Origin: Paraburkholderia podalyriae
GTDB lineage: Bacteria > Pseudomonadota > Gammaproteobacteria > Burkholderiales > Burkholderiaceae
Assembly: GCF_014397785.1 (NCBI RefSeq)
Contig: NZ_VZQQ01000016.1
Span: 115,219 to 179,218 of the forward strand
Direction: 5' to 3'
DNA length: 64,000 nucleotides
Shown: positions 45,238 to 54,272 of the stretch, piece by piece
How the letters are laid out: the number at the start of each line of letters is the position of its first letter
Position numbering within the stretch: the stretch's first letter is position 1
Made by a program: the position numbers and the translations under genes
The notes under the pieces: model-generated
Database searches by the model: none
Seen by the model: only the letters and a program-made list of their open reading frames with translations
What the model was told of the DNA's origin: nothing

Positions 45238-46647
45238 TCAATGCAGGTCCGCCGCCCGCAGCATCTCGTTGTGCTGCGGTTCGCCGAGCGCGCCGGCGTC
45301 GAGATCGTGCCCGGCGCGGCGAAACTCGCTCGTCGCCTTGTTCTCGCTCTTCACGCCGTTGAAAATCAGGTTCTGCACGACCGCCGACACCGACGCGAGC
45401 AGAATCCCGCTATGCAGCAGCGGCGACAACGCCGGCGGTAGTTGCGAGAAGAAGTGCGGCGATACGACCGGCACGAGGCCGAGCCCGATGCTGACCGCGA
45501 CGATGAACAGATTGTGTTGATTCCTGACGAAGTCGACGCGCGACAGCACCTTGATGCCGTTCGCCGCGACCATGCCGAACATCACGATGCCCGCGCCGCC
45601 GAGCACGAACGCCGGCACCGACGCGACCACCTGCGCCATCTTCGGAAAGAGACCGAGCAGCACGAGGATCACGCCGCCCATCGCGCAGACGAAGCGGCTC
45701 TTCACGCCGGTTACGCCGATCAGCCCGACGTTCTGCGAAAAAGACGTGTGCGGAAACGAATTGAAGATGCCGCCGATCAGTGTGCCGAGCCCGTCGACGC
45801 GCAAGCCGCGCACCAGCGTCTTCTGATCGACCGGACGATCGACCATGTCGCCGACCGCGAGGAACATGCCGGTCGATTCGATGAAAGTGACGAACATCAC
45901 GGTGATCATCGTCGCGATCGACAGCGGATCGAAGTGCGGCAGACCGAAGTGGAACGGCATCACGAAGCCGACCCACGGCGCGTGCGTGACGCCGTCCATG
46001 TTGACGCGGCCGAGCATCAGCGCGATCACGAAGCCCGCGACGATGCCGAGCAGCACCGAGATATTGGCGACGAAACCGCTGGCAAACCTGTTGACGAGCA
46101 GGATCAGCGTCAGCACGAGGAGCGCCAGGCCGAGGTAGACCGGATTGCCGTAGTCGGGATTGCCGACGCCGCCGGCCGCCCAGTTGATGCCGACTTCCAT
46201 CAGCGACAGGCCGATCACCGAAATCACGACGCCGATCACGACCGGCGGGAAGAAGCGCAACAGTTTGCCGACCGCGGGCGCGAGCAGAATGCCGATCACG
46301 CCGGCCGCGATCGTCGAGCCGAAGATGTCGAGGATGCCCAGCGAAGGATTGGTGCCGATCGCGACCATCGGGCCGACGGCCGCGAACGTGCAGCCCATGA
46401 TGACGGGCAGACGGATGCCGAAGATCCACAGCCCGAGCGTCTGGATCAGCGTGGCGATGCCGCAGGAAAACAGATCGGCGCTGATCAGGAAGGCGAGCTG
46501 GTCTTTCGGCAGCTTCAACGCCGCGCCGATGATCAGCGGCACCGCGACCGCGCCGGCGTACATGACCAGCACGTGCTGAATGCCAAGAGTGAGCAACTGG
46601 CCCGCGGGTAGGCGCTCGTCGCACGGGTGAACCGTGTTCGCTTGCAT
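45238..46647 (-). CDS. NCS2 nucleobase permease (uracil/xanthine type)
   Basis: The 469-residue protein has about 14 hydrophobic segments and the NCS2 marks: GIQHVLVMYAGAVAVPLI in TM1, FIESTGMFLAVGD with the substrate-site Glu, and the QNVGLIGVTGVKSRFV signature. Members carry xanthine, uric acid or uracil with protons. Substrate is open; the Glu-Ser-Thr-Gly motif fits the xanthine/urate branch. ATG at 46647 has GGAG 9 bp upstream and is preferred over the longer frame. Confidence 0.92.
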   Translation of the reverse strand: MQANTVHPCDERLPAGQLLTLGIQHVLVMYAGAVAVPLIIGAALKLPKDQLAFLISADLFSCGIATLIQTLGLWIFGIRLPVIMGCTFAAVGPMVAIGTNPSLGILDIFGSTIAAGVIGILLAPAVGKLLRFFPPVVIGVVISVIGLSLMEVGINWAAGGVGNPDYGNPVYLGLALLVLTLILLVNRFASGFVANISVLLGIVAGFVIALMLGRVNMDGVTHAPWVGFVMPFHFGLPHFDPLSIATMITVMFVTFIESTGMFLAVGDMVDRPVDQKTLVRGLRVDGLGTLIGGIFNSFPHTSFSQNVGLIGVTGVKSRFVCAMGGVILVLLGLFPKMAQVVASVPAFVLGGAGIVMFGMVAANGIKVLSRVDFVRNQHNLFIVAVSIGLGLVPVVSPHFFSQLPPALSPLLHSGILLASVSAVVQNLIFNGVKSENKATSEFRRAGHDLDAGALGEPQHNEMLRAADLH

Positions 46648-47078
46648 ATCGTCTGTCTCCACCATCTCGTTTTGGGATGACTCCAAGGTATCGGGGACGA
46701 AAAGTCGCAACAAGACCATACGTGGCTATTCCGGCATTCCCGGCGACGATATGCACAGGCGTCGTTTGAAAGGCAAATTAAAGCCACGCGTGGGGCGGAT
46801 CGGCTGCGGACCGACGGCGAGCCCTATGCGGCGGCGATTGCGGGCGGTACGTCGTGTGCGCGGCGGGGCTTCGTCGCCGGCGGGGATATGTGTGAGAATC
46901 GATGACGTGTATCACGCTTCGCGCATAGTCCTGTTTTGACGACGCTCGCCGCATGAGGGGGTTAACCCGCGAAGGGGCTTTTCCTCGCGTGTTGTCCGAT
47001 CCGTTCGCCGAACCTTCGCGGTGTCGCCGCCAGCTTTGCTGGTTCATTTCTCATCCTCATTTCAACGTCCTTGCGCTC
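46648..47078. other. Intergenic region between the permease and xylB
   Basis: These 431 bp separate divergent genes and must hold both promoters. No gene was supported. A perfect 10-bp palindrome GGGTTAACCC at 46959-46968, about 110 bp before the xylB start, could be an operator, but no regulator gene adjoins it. Confidence 0.5.
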
Positions 47079-48545
47079 ATGAGTTTTCTTGGCATCGACC
47101 TCGGCACCGGCTCCCTGAAAGCCGCAATCGTCGACGAACATGGACGCGAACAGGCGGTGTCGAGCGTCGCTTACGCGCTCGTTACGCCGCACGCGGGTTG
47201 GGCAGAAATCGACGTCGAGACCTGGTGGAACGCGCTCGTCCATGCGATGGCGAGCCTGCCGCGCGAACTGCGTGACGGCGTGCGCGCGATCGGCTTGTCC
47301 GGCCAGATGCACGGCGTCGTATTGCTCGATGCAAACCGCGCGGCGGTGCGGCGCGCGATGCTGTGGCCCGACTCGCGCGCGCTCGCCGTGCTCGATCAAT
47401 GGCCCGAGCCGCAACCGAATCCGGTCGCGCCCGGCATGGCCGGTCCGCTGCTGCGCTGGCTGGTGTTGCATGAGCCGGAAGCCGCGCGCCGCACGCGCTG
47501 GGCGCTGCAGCCGAAGGACTGGCTGCGCGTCGCGCTCGGCGGCGCGTGCGTGACCGATGCGTCCGATGCGTGCGCGACCGCGCTCGCCGATCCCGCCGGC
47601 GCGTGGGACGCGGCGCTGCTGGAACGCCTCGAGATTCCGCGCGAGTGGTTCGCGCCTCTGGCGCCGTCGTCTGCGGCGTCGGGCGCGCTGTCGCCACAGG
47701 CCGCGCAGGCACTCGGCCTACGGCCGGGTATCGCGCTCGCGACCGGCGCCGCGGACACGCCGTGCGCGGCGCTCGGCAGCGGACTCGCGCGTGACGGCGA
47801 CGCGCTGCTGACGACCGGCACCGGCGGACAGATCGTCGTGCTCGCGAACGACGAGCCCGCGCCGCTGAAGGGCTTGCATCGCTATCGCGCGGCGAGCCAT
47901 CACTGGTATCGGATGGCGGCGATGCAGAACGTCGGCATCGCGCTCGAGCGGGTGCGCGGGTGGCTGTCGTACGAGTGGGCGCAGGCTTACCGCGAGGCAT
48001 TCGGCGATACGGCCGATGTCAGCGCTGATGCCGCTGCTGATGCCACATCAACGCTTAGCTTCCTGCCATACCTGACCGGCGAGCGCACGCCGTGGCTGAA
48101 CCCGCAGGCGCGCGGCGGCTGGCTCGGCCTGTCGCTCGAGCATACGCGCGGCGCGATGATGCGTGCGGCGTTCGAGGGCGTCGCGTTCTCGCTGCGCGCG
48201 GGGCTCGACGCGATTCGCGCGAGCGGCGCGCCGGTGACGGCGCTCAAGCTCGCGGGTGGTGGCTCCGTCGATGCGCGCTGGCGACAACTGCTCGCCGATG
48301 CGCTGGACGTCGAGCTGCACGCGGTCGATTGTCCGAACGCGGCGCCGCGCGGCGCGGCGATCCTCGGCGGTCTCGCGTGCGGCCACTGGCACGCGCGCGA
48401 TCTCGGCGCGCTCGCGCCGGGCGCGACGCGCGTCGCCGGTCCGCGAGGCGATGCGGCGCTTGCGGAACGCTATGCGCGCTTCGTCGATCTGTATCAGCGG
48501 GTCGAGCCGTGGTTCGGTGCTAGCGCGCCGCGCGAAGCGAAGTAG
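47079..48545 (+). CDS. xylB: Xylulokinase (FGGY family)
   Basis: XylB phosphorylates D-xylulose to xylulose-5-phosphate. The 488-residue FGGY kinase begins MSFLGIDLGTGSLKAAIVDEHG, has GLSGQMHGVVLLD near residue 77, WPDSRA, and the C-terminal ATP-site ALKLAGGGSVDARWRQLLADAL near 390. xylB serves polyol or xylose catabolism and would act after the polyol dehydrogenase encoded 7 kb away. The frame extends 42 codons further upstream without family similarity. The C-terminus is Ala/Arg-rich. Confidence 0.9.
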   Translation: MSFLGIDLGTGSLKAAIVDEHGREQAVSSVAYALVTPHAGWAEIDVETWWNALVHAMASLPRELRDGVRAIGLSGQMHGVVLLDANRAAVRRAMLWPDSRALAVLDQWPEPQPNPVAPGMAGPLLRWLVLHEPEAARRTRWALQPKDWLRVALGGACVTDASDACATALADPAGAWDAALLERLEIPREWFAPLAPSSAASGALSPQAAQALGLRPGIALATGAADTPCAALGSGLARDGDALLTTGTGGQIVVLANDEPAPLKGLHRYRAASHHWYRMAAMQNVGIALERVRGWLSYEWAQAYREAFGDTADVSADAAADATSTLSFLPYLTGERTPWLNPQARGGWLGLSLEHTRGAMMRAAFEGVAFSLRAGLDAIRASGAPVTALKLAGGGSVDARWRQLLADALDVELHAVDCPNAAPRGAAILGGLACGHWHARDLGALAPGATRVAGPRGDAALAERYARFVDLYQRVEPWFGASAPREAK

Positions 48546-48660
48546 CAGCGGCGGACGCGGCGCTGCGCGCAGCCATCGGCAACGCTGCCGTCCCGCACTT
48601 TGCAATACCATGTCGCTTTTCGCGCGCCACGCCATCTTCGGGCACGCGACGCCTTTTTCG

Positions 48661-48684
48661 CATTCACGCATTCACGCATTCACG
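48661..48684 (+). repeat. 8-bp tandem repeat, three copies
   Basis: CATTCACG occurs three times in a row at 48661-48684, about 20 bp before the frmA start, just upstream of its ribosome site TAGGAG. Confidence 0.85.
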
Positions 48685-48704
48685 GACTCATAGGAGCATT
48701 GACG

Positions 48705-49811
48705 ATGAAGACCAAAGCAGCAATCGCATGGAAAGCCGGCGCGCCGTTGACGATCGAGGAAGTCGATCTCGAAGGTCCGCGCGCCGGTGAAGTCCTGATC
48801 GAAGTGAAGGCGACGGGCATCTGCCACACCGACTACTACACGCTGTCGGGCGCCGACCCCGAAGGCATCTTCCCGGCGATTCTCGGCCACGAAGGCGCGG
48901 GCGTGATCGTCGATGTCGGGCCGGGCGTCGGCACGCTGAAGAAGGGCGATCACGTGATTCCGCTTTACACGCCCGAATGCCGCCAGTGCAAGTTCTGCCT
49001 GTCGCGCAAGACCAACCTGTGTCAGGCGATTCGCTCGACGCAAGGCAAGGGGCTGATGCCCGACGCGACCTCGCGTTTCTCGCTGGCCGGCAAGCCGCTG
49101 TTTCACTACATGGGCACGTCTACGTTCTCGAACTACATCGTCGTGCCGGAAATCGCGGTCGCAAAGGTGCGTGAAGACGCGCCGTTCGACAAGATCTGCT
49201 ACATCGGCTGTGGTGTGACGACGGGCGTCGGCGCTGTCGTTTATTCGGCGAAGGTCGAGGCGGGGGCGAACGTGGTGGTGTTCGGTCTCGGCGGCATCGG
49301 GCTGAACGTGATCCAGGGCGCGAAGATGGTTGGCGCGGACAAGATCATCGGCGTCGATCTCAACCCGGGCCGTGTCGAACTCGCGAAGAAGTTCGGCATG
49401 ACGCACTTCATCAACCCGAATGACGTGGAGAACGTCGTCGATCACATCGTGCAACTCACCGACGGCGGCGCGGACTATTCGTTCGAATGCATCGGCAACA
49501 CCAAGGTGATGCGCCAGGCGCTCGAATGCACGCACAAGGGCTGGGGCCAGTCGTTCATCATCGGCGTCGCGGCGGCGGGCGAAGAGATCAGCACGCGGCC
49601 GTTCCAGCTCGTGACGGGCCGCGAGTGGAAGGGCTCGGCGTTCGGCGGCGCGCGCGGCCGCACCGATGTGCCGAAGATCGTCGACTGGTACATGGAAGGC
49701 AAGATCAATATCGACGATCTGATCACGCACCGTCTGCCGCTCGAGCGCATCAACGAGGGCTTCGAGCTGATGAAGAAGGGCGAGTCGATCCGCTCGGTCG
49801 TGCTGTACTAA
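48705..49811 (+). CDS. frmA: S-(hydroxymethyl)glutathione dehydrogenase (class III ADH)
   Basis: The enzyme oxidises the glutathione adduct of formaldehyde with NAD+. The 368-residue zinc dehydrogenase begins MKTKAAIAWKAGAPLTIEEVDLE, with GICHTDYYTLSGADPEGIFP and GHEGAG around the catalytic zinc, CRQCKFCLSRKTNLC for the structural zinc, and GLGGIGLNVIQGAKMVGA for NAD. The class III marker RFSLAGKPLFHYMGTSTF is present. fghA follows after 15 bp, completing the pathway to formate. Confidence 0.97.
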   Translation: MKTKAAIAWKAGAPLTIEEVDLEGPRAGEVLIEVKATGICHTDYYTLSGADPEGIFPAILGHEGAGVIVDVGPGVGTLKKGDHVIPLYTPECRQCKFCLSRKTNLCQAIRSTQGKGLMPDATSRFSLAGKPLFHYMGTSTFSNYIVVPEIAVAKVREDAPFDKICYIGCGVTTGVGAVVYSAKVEAGANVVVFGLGGIGLNVIQGAKMVGADKIIGVDLNPGRVELAKKFGMTHFINPNDVENVVDHIVQLTDGGADYSFECIGNTKVMRQALECTHKGWGQSFIIGVAAAGEEISTRPFQLVTGREWKGSAFGGARGRTDVPKIVDWYMEGKINIDDLITHRLPLERINEGFELMKKGESIRSVVLY

Positions 49812-49826
49812 CAGAGGAGCGTCGCG

Positions 49827-50678
49827 ATGCTCGAACTACTATCGTCGCACGCCTGTCACGGCGGCGAGCAGCGCTTTTACCGGCACGCGTCGCGCACGAT
49901 CGGTCTGCCGATGCGCTTCTCGATCTATCTGCCGCCGCAGGCGTTGCAGCGTAATGCGAAGGTGCCCGCGCTGTTCTATCTCGCGGGGTTGACTTGCACC
50001 GAAGAGACCTTCGCGATCAAGGCCGGCGCGCAGCGCTTCGCGGCCCAGCACGGCATCGCGTTGATCGCGCCGGATACGAGCCCGCGCGGCGCGGGCGTAT
50101 CGGGCGAAAGCGATGCATGGTACTTCGGCGTCGGCGCGAGTTTTTATGTCGACGCGACCGAGGAGCCTTGGGCGCGGAACTACCGCATGGACTCGTACGT
50201 GCGCGACGAGCTACGCGAAACGGCGCTTGCGAACCTGCCGCTCGATGGCGAGCGCCTCGGCATCTTCGGTCATTCGATGGGCGGCCACGGCGCGCTGATG
50301 CTCGCGCTGCGCAATCCGGACATCTATCGGTCGGTGTCGGCGTTCGCGCCGATTGCGGCGCCGATGCGTTGTCCGTGGGGCGAGAAGGCGTTCAGCGGTT
50401 ATCTCGGCGACAACCGTGAAGCGTGGAAGCAGTACGACGCGAGCGAGCTGGTCGCGCACGCAACGCGGAAATTCGCGGAAGGGATTCTCGTCGATCAGGG
50501 GCTCGCGGATCAGTTTCTGCCCACGCAGCTCAATCCTGACGTGTTCGAAGCGGCGTGCAAGGCCGCGGGTCAGCCGCTGACGTTGCGCCGGCACGCGGGC
50601 TACGACCACGGCTACTACTTCATCTCGACGTTCATCGACGATCATCTCGCGCATCACGCGAAGGTATTGCTCGGCTGA
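49827..50678 (+). CDS. fghA: S-formylglutathione hydrolase
   Basis: FghA hydrolyses S-formylglutathione to formate and glutathione. The 283-residue esterase D family protein has FYLAGLTCTEETF near residue 50, the nucleophile in IFGHSMGGHGALM near 148 and the catalytic His in GYDHGYYFISTFIDDHLAHHA. It is co-transcribed with frmA and convergent with the zinc-transport operon. Confidence 0.97.
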   Translation: MLELLSSHACHGGEQRFYRHASRTIGLPMRFSIYLPPQALQRNAKVPALFYLAGLTCTEETFAIKAGAQRFAAQHGIALIAPDTSPRGAGVSGESDAWYFGVGASFYVDATEEPWARNYRMDSYVRDELRETALANLPLDGERLGIFGHSMGGHGALMLALRNPDIYRSVSAFAPIAAPMRCPWGEKAFSGYLGDNREAWKQYDASELVAHATRKFAEGILVDQGLADQFLPTQLNPDVFEAACKAAGQPLTLRRHAGYDHGYYFISTFIDDHLAHHAKVLLG

Positions 50679-50697
50679 AGACGTCGTGTAGCGCCGC

Positions 50698-51480
50698 TCA
50701 GTGCCGCTTCAGCAGACTCCCGCCATATACCACTGCCGACAGCACGGTGATCCAGAAACTCGTCGGCCAATCGGTGTGGAACGCGAGCGTCAGCCCGAGC
50801 CACGCCTGCGCGAGCGCGAACACGGCCGCGAGCACGAGACCGGTGGACAGCCGCGTGCTCAGGTTCTGCGCGGCCGCGGCCGGGCCGACCATCAGCGTGA
50901 ACACGAGCAGCACGCCGACGATCTGCGTGCAAGCGGCGACAGCCAGCGCGGCGATCGCGAGAAACAGCACCGACACGCGGCGCAGCGACACGCCCTTCGC
51001 TTCGGCCAGCTCCGGTTGCAGCGACGCGAACAGCAGCGGCCGCATGATCGCCGCGAGCGCCACCAGACTGACGACGCCCAACGCCGCAAGCACGCCGAGC
51101 GTCGATGCATTCACGCCGAGCACGTTGCCGAACAGCAGCGCCGTGACCTGCGTCGCGTACGCGGTGAAGAAGTGCAGAAACAGCAGCCCGAAGCCGAGCG
51201 ACAACGACAGGATCACGCCGATCGCGACGTCGCGCCCGGCGAGCCGCTCGCCGAGCGCGCCCATGCCGACACCGGCCGCGAGCGTGAAGCCGATCATCCC
51301 CCAAATCGGCGAGATGCCGACCAGCACCGCGCCGGTCGCGCCCGTGAAGCCGACATGCGACAGCGCGTGACCGGCGAACGTCTGTCCGCGCATCACCAGA
51401 AAATAGCCAACCACGCCAGCCAGCACCGCGACGATCCCCGACGCCGCGAATGCGTTCACCATGAAATCGTATTCAAACAT
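50698..51480 (-). CDS. znuB: Zinc ABC transporter permease ZnuB
   Basis: The 260-residue ABC-3 family permease has about eight membrane segments and the motif MRGQTFAGHALSHVGFTGATGAVLVG near residues 30-55, typical of ZnuB/MntB proteins. Its start overlaps the end of znuC by 8 bp (ATGTTTGA). It is the last gene of the minus-strand zinc-uptake unit. Confidence 0.93.
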   Translation of the reverse strand: MFEYDFMVNAFAASGIVAVLAGVVGYFLVMRGQTFAGHALSHVGFTGATGAVLVGISPIWGMIGFTLAAGVGMGALGERLAGRDVAIGVILSLSLGFGLLFLHFFTAYATQVTALLFGNVLGVNASTLGVLAALGVVSLVALAAIMRPLLFASLQPELAEAKGVSLRRVSVLFLAIAALAVAACTQIVGVLLVFTLMVGPAAAAQNLSTRLSTGLVLAAVFALAQAWLGLTLAFHTDWPTSFWITVLSAVVYGGSLLKRH

Positions 51481-52411
51481 CGTGCGTGTGTCCGTCGCGT
51501 AAGTCGTGCGGGTTTGGGTGACTGTGTGAGTGGCTGTGCGAATGCGTATGTCCGCCGTCCTCGTCGTGTTCGTGCTCGTGATCGTGCTTCTCTACTTCGA
51601 CGCCGCCCGACATCACGAAGATGCGGCCGTTCACGCGCATTACGTCGATCGGCGAGCCATACAGACGCGATAGCACTGGCCGCGTGATCACTTCGTCGAC
51701 CGTGCCTAGCGCCGCGACGCCGCTGCCGAGATACAGCACGCGGTCGATCGAGTTCAGCAGCGGATTCAGTTCGTGCGCGGAGAACAGCACCGCGATGCCG
51801 AGCTCCTGTTGCACGCGCCGCACGAGTTCGACGACGCTCTTCTGATGATGCGGATCGAGGCTGATCAACGGTTCATCGAGCAGCAGCAGCCGCGGATTAC
51901 CGAGCAGGCACTGCGCGAGCAGCAGCCGCTGCCGTTCGCCGCCCGAAAGCTCCGACAGCGGCCGCTTCGCGAGATTCGTACCGCCGACGAGCTCCAGCAC
52001 GCGGTCGACGTCCGCGCGTGTTTTCGCATCCGCGTGCGGCAGACCCCAGCGATGACCATCGGCGGCCATCGCGACGAAATCACGTCCGCGCACGCGGCGG
52101 CCGGCGAGCGCGCTGCGCGTCTGCGGCATATAGCCAATCGATGCGTTGCCGCGCTCGATCGTCTGCCCGAGCACGCGCATCACGCCGCCCGCGGCCGGCA
52201 GGAGACCGAGCACCGCGCGCATCAGCGTCGTCTTGCCCGCGCCGTTCGGTCCCAGCACGCCGATGAACTCGCCCTGGTTCACGACGAAGCTGGTGTCGCG
52301 CAGGATCGTGCGGCCGCCGAGATCGAGCGTCACGTTGTCGAGCTCGAGCACGGGCGTGTCGCCGCGCGCGCTGGGTGAGCCTGCCGGCGCAGAACGGCCA
52401 GTCGGAATCAT
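51473..52411 (-). CDS. znuC: Zinc ABC transporter ATPase ZnuC with His-rich tail
   Basis: The 312-residue ATPase has Walker A GPNGAGKTTLMR near residue 54, signature LSELSGGERQRLLLAQ and Walker B RLLLLDEP. The last ~35 residues are a His/Asp/Glu-rich tail (HDHEHEHDEDGG, then repeated HSHSHSH and a final DGHTHDV), which can bind zinc and may act as a sensor or buffer on the cytoplasmic side. Overlap with znuA is 4 bp (ATGA) and with znuB 8 bp. Confidence 0.95.
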   Translation of the reverse strand: MIPTGRSAPAGSPSARGDTPVLELDNVTLDLGGRTILRDTSFVVNQGEFIGVLGPNGAGKTTLMRAVLGLLPAAGGVMRVLGQTIERGNASIGYMPQTRSALAGRRVRGRDFVAMAADGHRWGLPHADAKTRADVDRVLELVGGTNLAKRPLSELSGGERQRLLLAQCLLGNPRLLLLDEPLISLDPHHQKSVVELVRRVQQELGIAVLFSAHELNPLLNSIDRVLYLGSGVAALGTVDEVITRPVLSRLYGSPIDVMRVNGRIFVMSGGVEVEKHDHEHEHDEDGGHTHSHSHSHSHPNPHDLRDGHTHDV

Positions 52412-53391
52412 GGAGTCTTTCCTTTCGCGTTCGTCGCGCTATTCGAGCCGCTCGTGTCACCCGCCGCCAGCGCTTTTTGCAGCGCATCGAGTTGCGTCAG
52501 CATCCAGGTCTGATAAGTCTTGCCGGGCGGCAGGGTTTCGGTGACGCTCATCGTCGGTACTTTCGATTGTTGCGCGAGCGTCAGCATGCGTCGGGTCAGC
52601 GCCTCGGTGGCCTGGCTGTTGTAAATCAGCACGCGCACGCGCCGCTCGCGCAGATCGCGTTCGAACGCGGCGATATCGGCCGCGCTCGCTTCGGTGTCGT
52701 TCATCGTGGCGAGCTGGAAGCGCTGGTTGCGCATGGCGAGGCCAATCGCGTCCGACATATAGCCGAACACCGGCTCGGTCGCCGTGACCGGCAGGCCCGC
52801 ATAGCGGCCGTGCAGCTCGGCGAGCTTCGCGTCGATCGGCTTCAGCGAATCGAGAAACTTCGCGAGGTTCGCATCGTACGCCGACTTGTGCGCCGGGTCA
52901 GCAGCGCTGAGCGCGTCGCACACCGCACGCGCGACTTTCGGCATCGTCGTCGGGTCGTACCACAGGTGCGGATTGTCGCCGCCTTTCCTGCCGACGAGGT
53001 CGGCCGCGACGATCACGGTGCGCTGCGCGCCTGTCGACGCGGCCAGCAGCTTCGCCATCCACGGATCGTAGTCGGCGCCGTTGTAGACGACGAGGCTCGC
53101 GTGCTGCAACGCGCGCGCGGTGGCCGGGCTCGCTTCGAACAGATGCGGGTCCTGGTTCGGGTTGCTGAGGATGCTGGTCACGTCGACGCGATCGCCGCCG
53201 AGCTGCCGGACCGCGTCGCCATAGAAGTTCTCCGCGGCGACGACCGGAATCTTCGCGTCGGCGGCGAACGCGCCGTGGCCGAAGCCGAGCGCCGCGACCG
53301 CGAGCAGACAGGTGCACAGATGCGTGCGCACAAACGTCGATAGCTTCAGCGAACGTCGAGCTGCGGAGAACAGCGAGCCGATTGTTTTCAT
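52408..53391 (-). CDS. znuA: Zinc/manganese-type ABC solute-binding protein (ZnuA-like)
   Basis: The 327-residue periplasmic protein begins with a signal peptide (hydrophobic CLLAVAALGFGHGAFAADA, cut near AFA). It is a cluster A-I metal binder: AAENFYGDAVRQLGGD, NPNQDPHLFEASP (ligand His), NPHLWYDPTTMPK (ligand His) and TEPVFGYMSDAIGL, where Glu rather than the His of classic ZnuA is found. It lacks the His-rich loop of E. coli ZnuA. The zur gene next to it argues for zinc. Start at 53391 is set by the signal peptide. Confidence 0.9.
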   Translation of the reverse strand: MKTIGSLFSAARRSLKLSTFVRTHLCTCLLAVAALGFGHGAFAADAKIPVVAAENFYGDAVRQLGGDRVDVTSILSNPNQDPHLFEASPATARALQHASLVVYNGADYDPWMAKLLAASTGAQRTVIVAADLVGRKGGDNPHLWYDPTTMPKVARAVCDALSAADPAHKSAYDANLAKFLDSLKPIDAKLAELHGRYAGLPVTATEPVFGYMSDAIGLAMRNQRFQLATMNDTEASAADIAAFERDLRERRVRVLIYNSQATEALTRRMLTLAQQSKVPTMSVTETLPPGKTYQTWMLTQLDALQKALAAGDTSGSNSATNAKGKTP

Positions 53392-53485
53392 CGTGATTCC
53401 TGGTGCGTGAGTGTTTGAATGAGCCAGTTGCGGTGGCGATTGCGGATCGGGCGTTGCGCTCGGCGCGGCGCCGCGCATCTGATGA

Positions 53486-53983
53486 TCACGACGACGTGCC
53501 TGCTGCGCCGCTGGCGCCGCCAGGCTTCGCCGCGCGCGCACATGGCGCGCACAGGCCGCTCAGCTCGATCACCTGACGATGCACCTCGAAGCCATGCGCG
53601 GGCGCGCTGTGCGACAGCCGGTCGGCGAGTTCGTCGCCGGGAATCTCGACGGTCGCGCCGCAGCCGTCGCACATCAGGAACTGGCTACGATGCGGCACGC
53701 CGATTTCGCAGCAGGCGACGAACGCGTTTTTCGATTCGATCCGGTGCACGAAGCCGTGCGCGACCAGGAAGTCGAGCGCGCGATAGACGGTGGTCGGCGG
53801 CATGCGGCCGCGCTCGGGCGCGAGCGCATCGAGCAACTCATACGCGCCGACCGGCCGCTCGCTCGCGACGACAGCCGCATACACCTGGCGGCGCAACGGC
53901 GTCAGCGCGAGCCCCTGCGACGCGGCGTGCGCGTCCGCGTGCGCGAGCCGCATGGCGTGCTGTTCGGCGAGCGAGGTAGTCAT
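53486..53983 (-). CDS. zur: Zinc uptake regulator Zur (Fur family)
   Basis: The 165-residue Fur-family protein has a winged-helix part (ALTPLRRQVYAAVVASERPVGAYELLDAL, PPTTVYRALDFLVAHGFVHRIE) and metal sites HRSQFLMCDGCG and CAPC near the C-terminus, forming the CxxC pairs of the structural zinc. Its place as first gene ahead of znuACB identifies it as Zur rather than Fur. The C-terminus is Gly/Ala/Ser-rich. Confidence 0.92.
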   Translation of the reverse strand: MTTSLAEQHAMRLAHADAHAASQGLALTPLRRQVYAAVVASERPVGAYELLDALAPERGRMPPTTVYRALDFLVAHGFVHRIESKNAFVACCEIGVPHRSQFLMCDGCGATVEIPGDELADRLSHSAPAHGFEVHRQVIELSGLCAPCARAAKPGGASGAAGTSS

Positions 53984-54029
53984 CGGCGTGAATCTCCTGA
54001 CGGGGTGGTCCGAGCGGGGCAGCGAGGTC

Positions 54030-54050
54030 GAAATGATATAACGTATCGCG
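54030..54050. promoter_or_regulatory. Candidate Zur box upstream of zur
   Basis: The stretch GAAATGATATAACGTATCGC starts with GAAATGATATAA, like the left arm of the known Zur consensus GAAATGTTATANTATAACATTTC, and has a GATA-N5-TATC dyad at 54035-54047. The right arm is poor. It lies 47 bp upstream of the zur start. Confidence 0.5.
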
Positions 54051-54272
54051 ATTTTTTGTCAGTGGCGCATATTTGGCGACAGGCATCGAACGCGTCGTGG
54101 CGACCCTTGTCGCCATGCGATTGCTCCTGCCGCGCTGCACCATCGAAATTCGTCCGGGTGCCTTGACATGACCCTGTCCGTATCCGATCATTCGATCACC
54201 AGCCGAGCAATTGTTCGCGCAATGAGCGTTCGCTCACTGCGCCAGAAAGCAAAAACGAACCGGAGACAGGCA

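Noticed and set aside
46959..46968. GGGTTAACCC palindrome as an operator before xylB
   Set aside because: Short, with no adjacent regulator gene or second copy; kept only as a note in the intergenic entry.
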